Below, piece by piece: positions 34,819-34,977 of a DNA stretch of 34,977 nt (within the stretch, counting starts at the first letter, position 1; each line of letters begins with the position of its first letter). Origin of the DNA: an uncultured Akkermansia sp. (GTDB taxonomy: Bacteria; Verrucomicrobiota; Verrucomicrobiia; Verrucomicrobiales; Akkermansiaceae); the NCBI GenBank assembly GCA_904501955.1, contig CAJGCY010000006.1:1-34977 (forward strand). The letters are read 5' to 3'. Below the pieces are notes generated by a model that had not been told where the DNA came from, did not search any database, and saw nothing but the letters and a program-made list of their open reading frames with translations. Both the position numbers and the translations under genes were made by a program.

Positions 34819-34977
34819 GCTCGACAAATTGGAAATTGAAGGGCAGATTGCGAGCGGAATTTTAAGCCCCGATAGGGGCGAAAGACAGTAGCCGGTGGTG
34901 GAGTCGCGCAGCGACGAAACCACCGGTAGGCTCCCCCCTAATATTCGAGCCCGGAGCGACGGAGCGATAGCGACAGA
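34819..34977 (-). repeat. Structured intergenic repeat, copy C (inverted, cut by window end)
   Basis: Opposite orientation to copies A and B. Plus-strand positions: end sequence GCTCGACAAATTGGAAATT (34819-34837); hairpin GCCCC (34866-34870) with GGGGC (34875-34879); outer stem CCGGTGGT (34892-34899) with ACCACCGG (34919-34926); inner stem GTCGC (34903-34907) with GCGAC (34911-34915). The GAGCGACGGAGCG stretch near 34953 matches the opening of copies A and B. Bases 34756-34818 hold AT-rich sequence with no gene I can support. Confidence 0.78.

Overview
The window looks like a gut-type Verrucomicrobiota chromosome, close to Akkermansia. The best evidence is two very long, repeat-rich secreted proteins that end in the same PEP-CTERM signal (VPEPTTATLSLL, then an Ala/Leu stretch and five Arg). 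The housekeeping genes have GC-rich codons, and most start codons lack a Shine-Dalgarno sequence. The lineage is inferred from these traits; no search was run.

Layout. Bases 1-230 hold a structured intergenic repeat and a promoter. A plus-strand run (249-6549) encodes a type IV prepilin peptidase, a Sel1-repeat protein, epoxyqueuosine reductase (queG), a YugP-like membrane zinc peptidase, a small secreted protein, a degenerate HU-like protein, a thioredoxin-like lipoprotein and TrpS. It ends at a terminator buried in the last codons of the convergent gene. A minus-strand operon (9229 to 6570) encodes YqeY, IspD, a Rossmann-fold dehydratase-like protein and a J-domain/membrane/Sel1 fusion; its last three genes are joined by ATGA overlaps. 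Next comes a minus-strand DUF4143-type ATPase. It has near-consensus promoter elements and is bracketed by copies of a palindromic repeat, with a third copy and a nested inverted-repeat element nearby. TyrS and a coupled secreted helical protein follow (13555 to 11475). Bases 13614-14246 are packed with hairpin modules in inverted arrangement.

The right half is two divergent surface-protein genes with a shared 368 bp intergenic region. A single 5295-residue protein (30134 to 14247) is built from autotransporter-associated-type beta repeats. A 1351-residue protein (30503-34558) shares its glycine-rich module style and its identical 24-residue C-terminus. Both probably go through Sec and then a PEP-CTERM/exosortase-like sorting step to the cell surface. 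The window ends in a perfect terminator, a short 32 bp tandem array and another copy of the structured repeat.

The most novel-looking material is non-coding. A three-copy intergenic hairpin family has both stems changed by compensatory substitutions (window start, about 13.9 kb, window end). There is also a large inverted hairpin cluster at 13.6-14.2 kb, a nested MITE-like element at 11.1 kb and the palindromic repeats around the ATPase. I found no tRNA, rRNA, CRISPR array or recognisable transposase.
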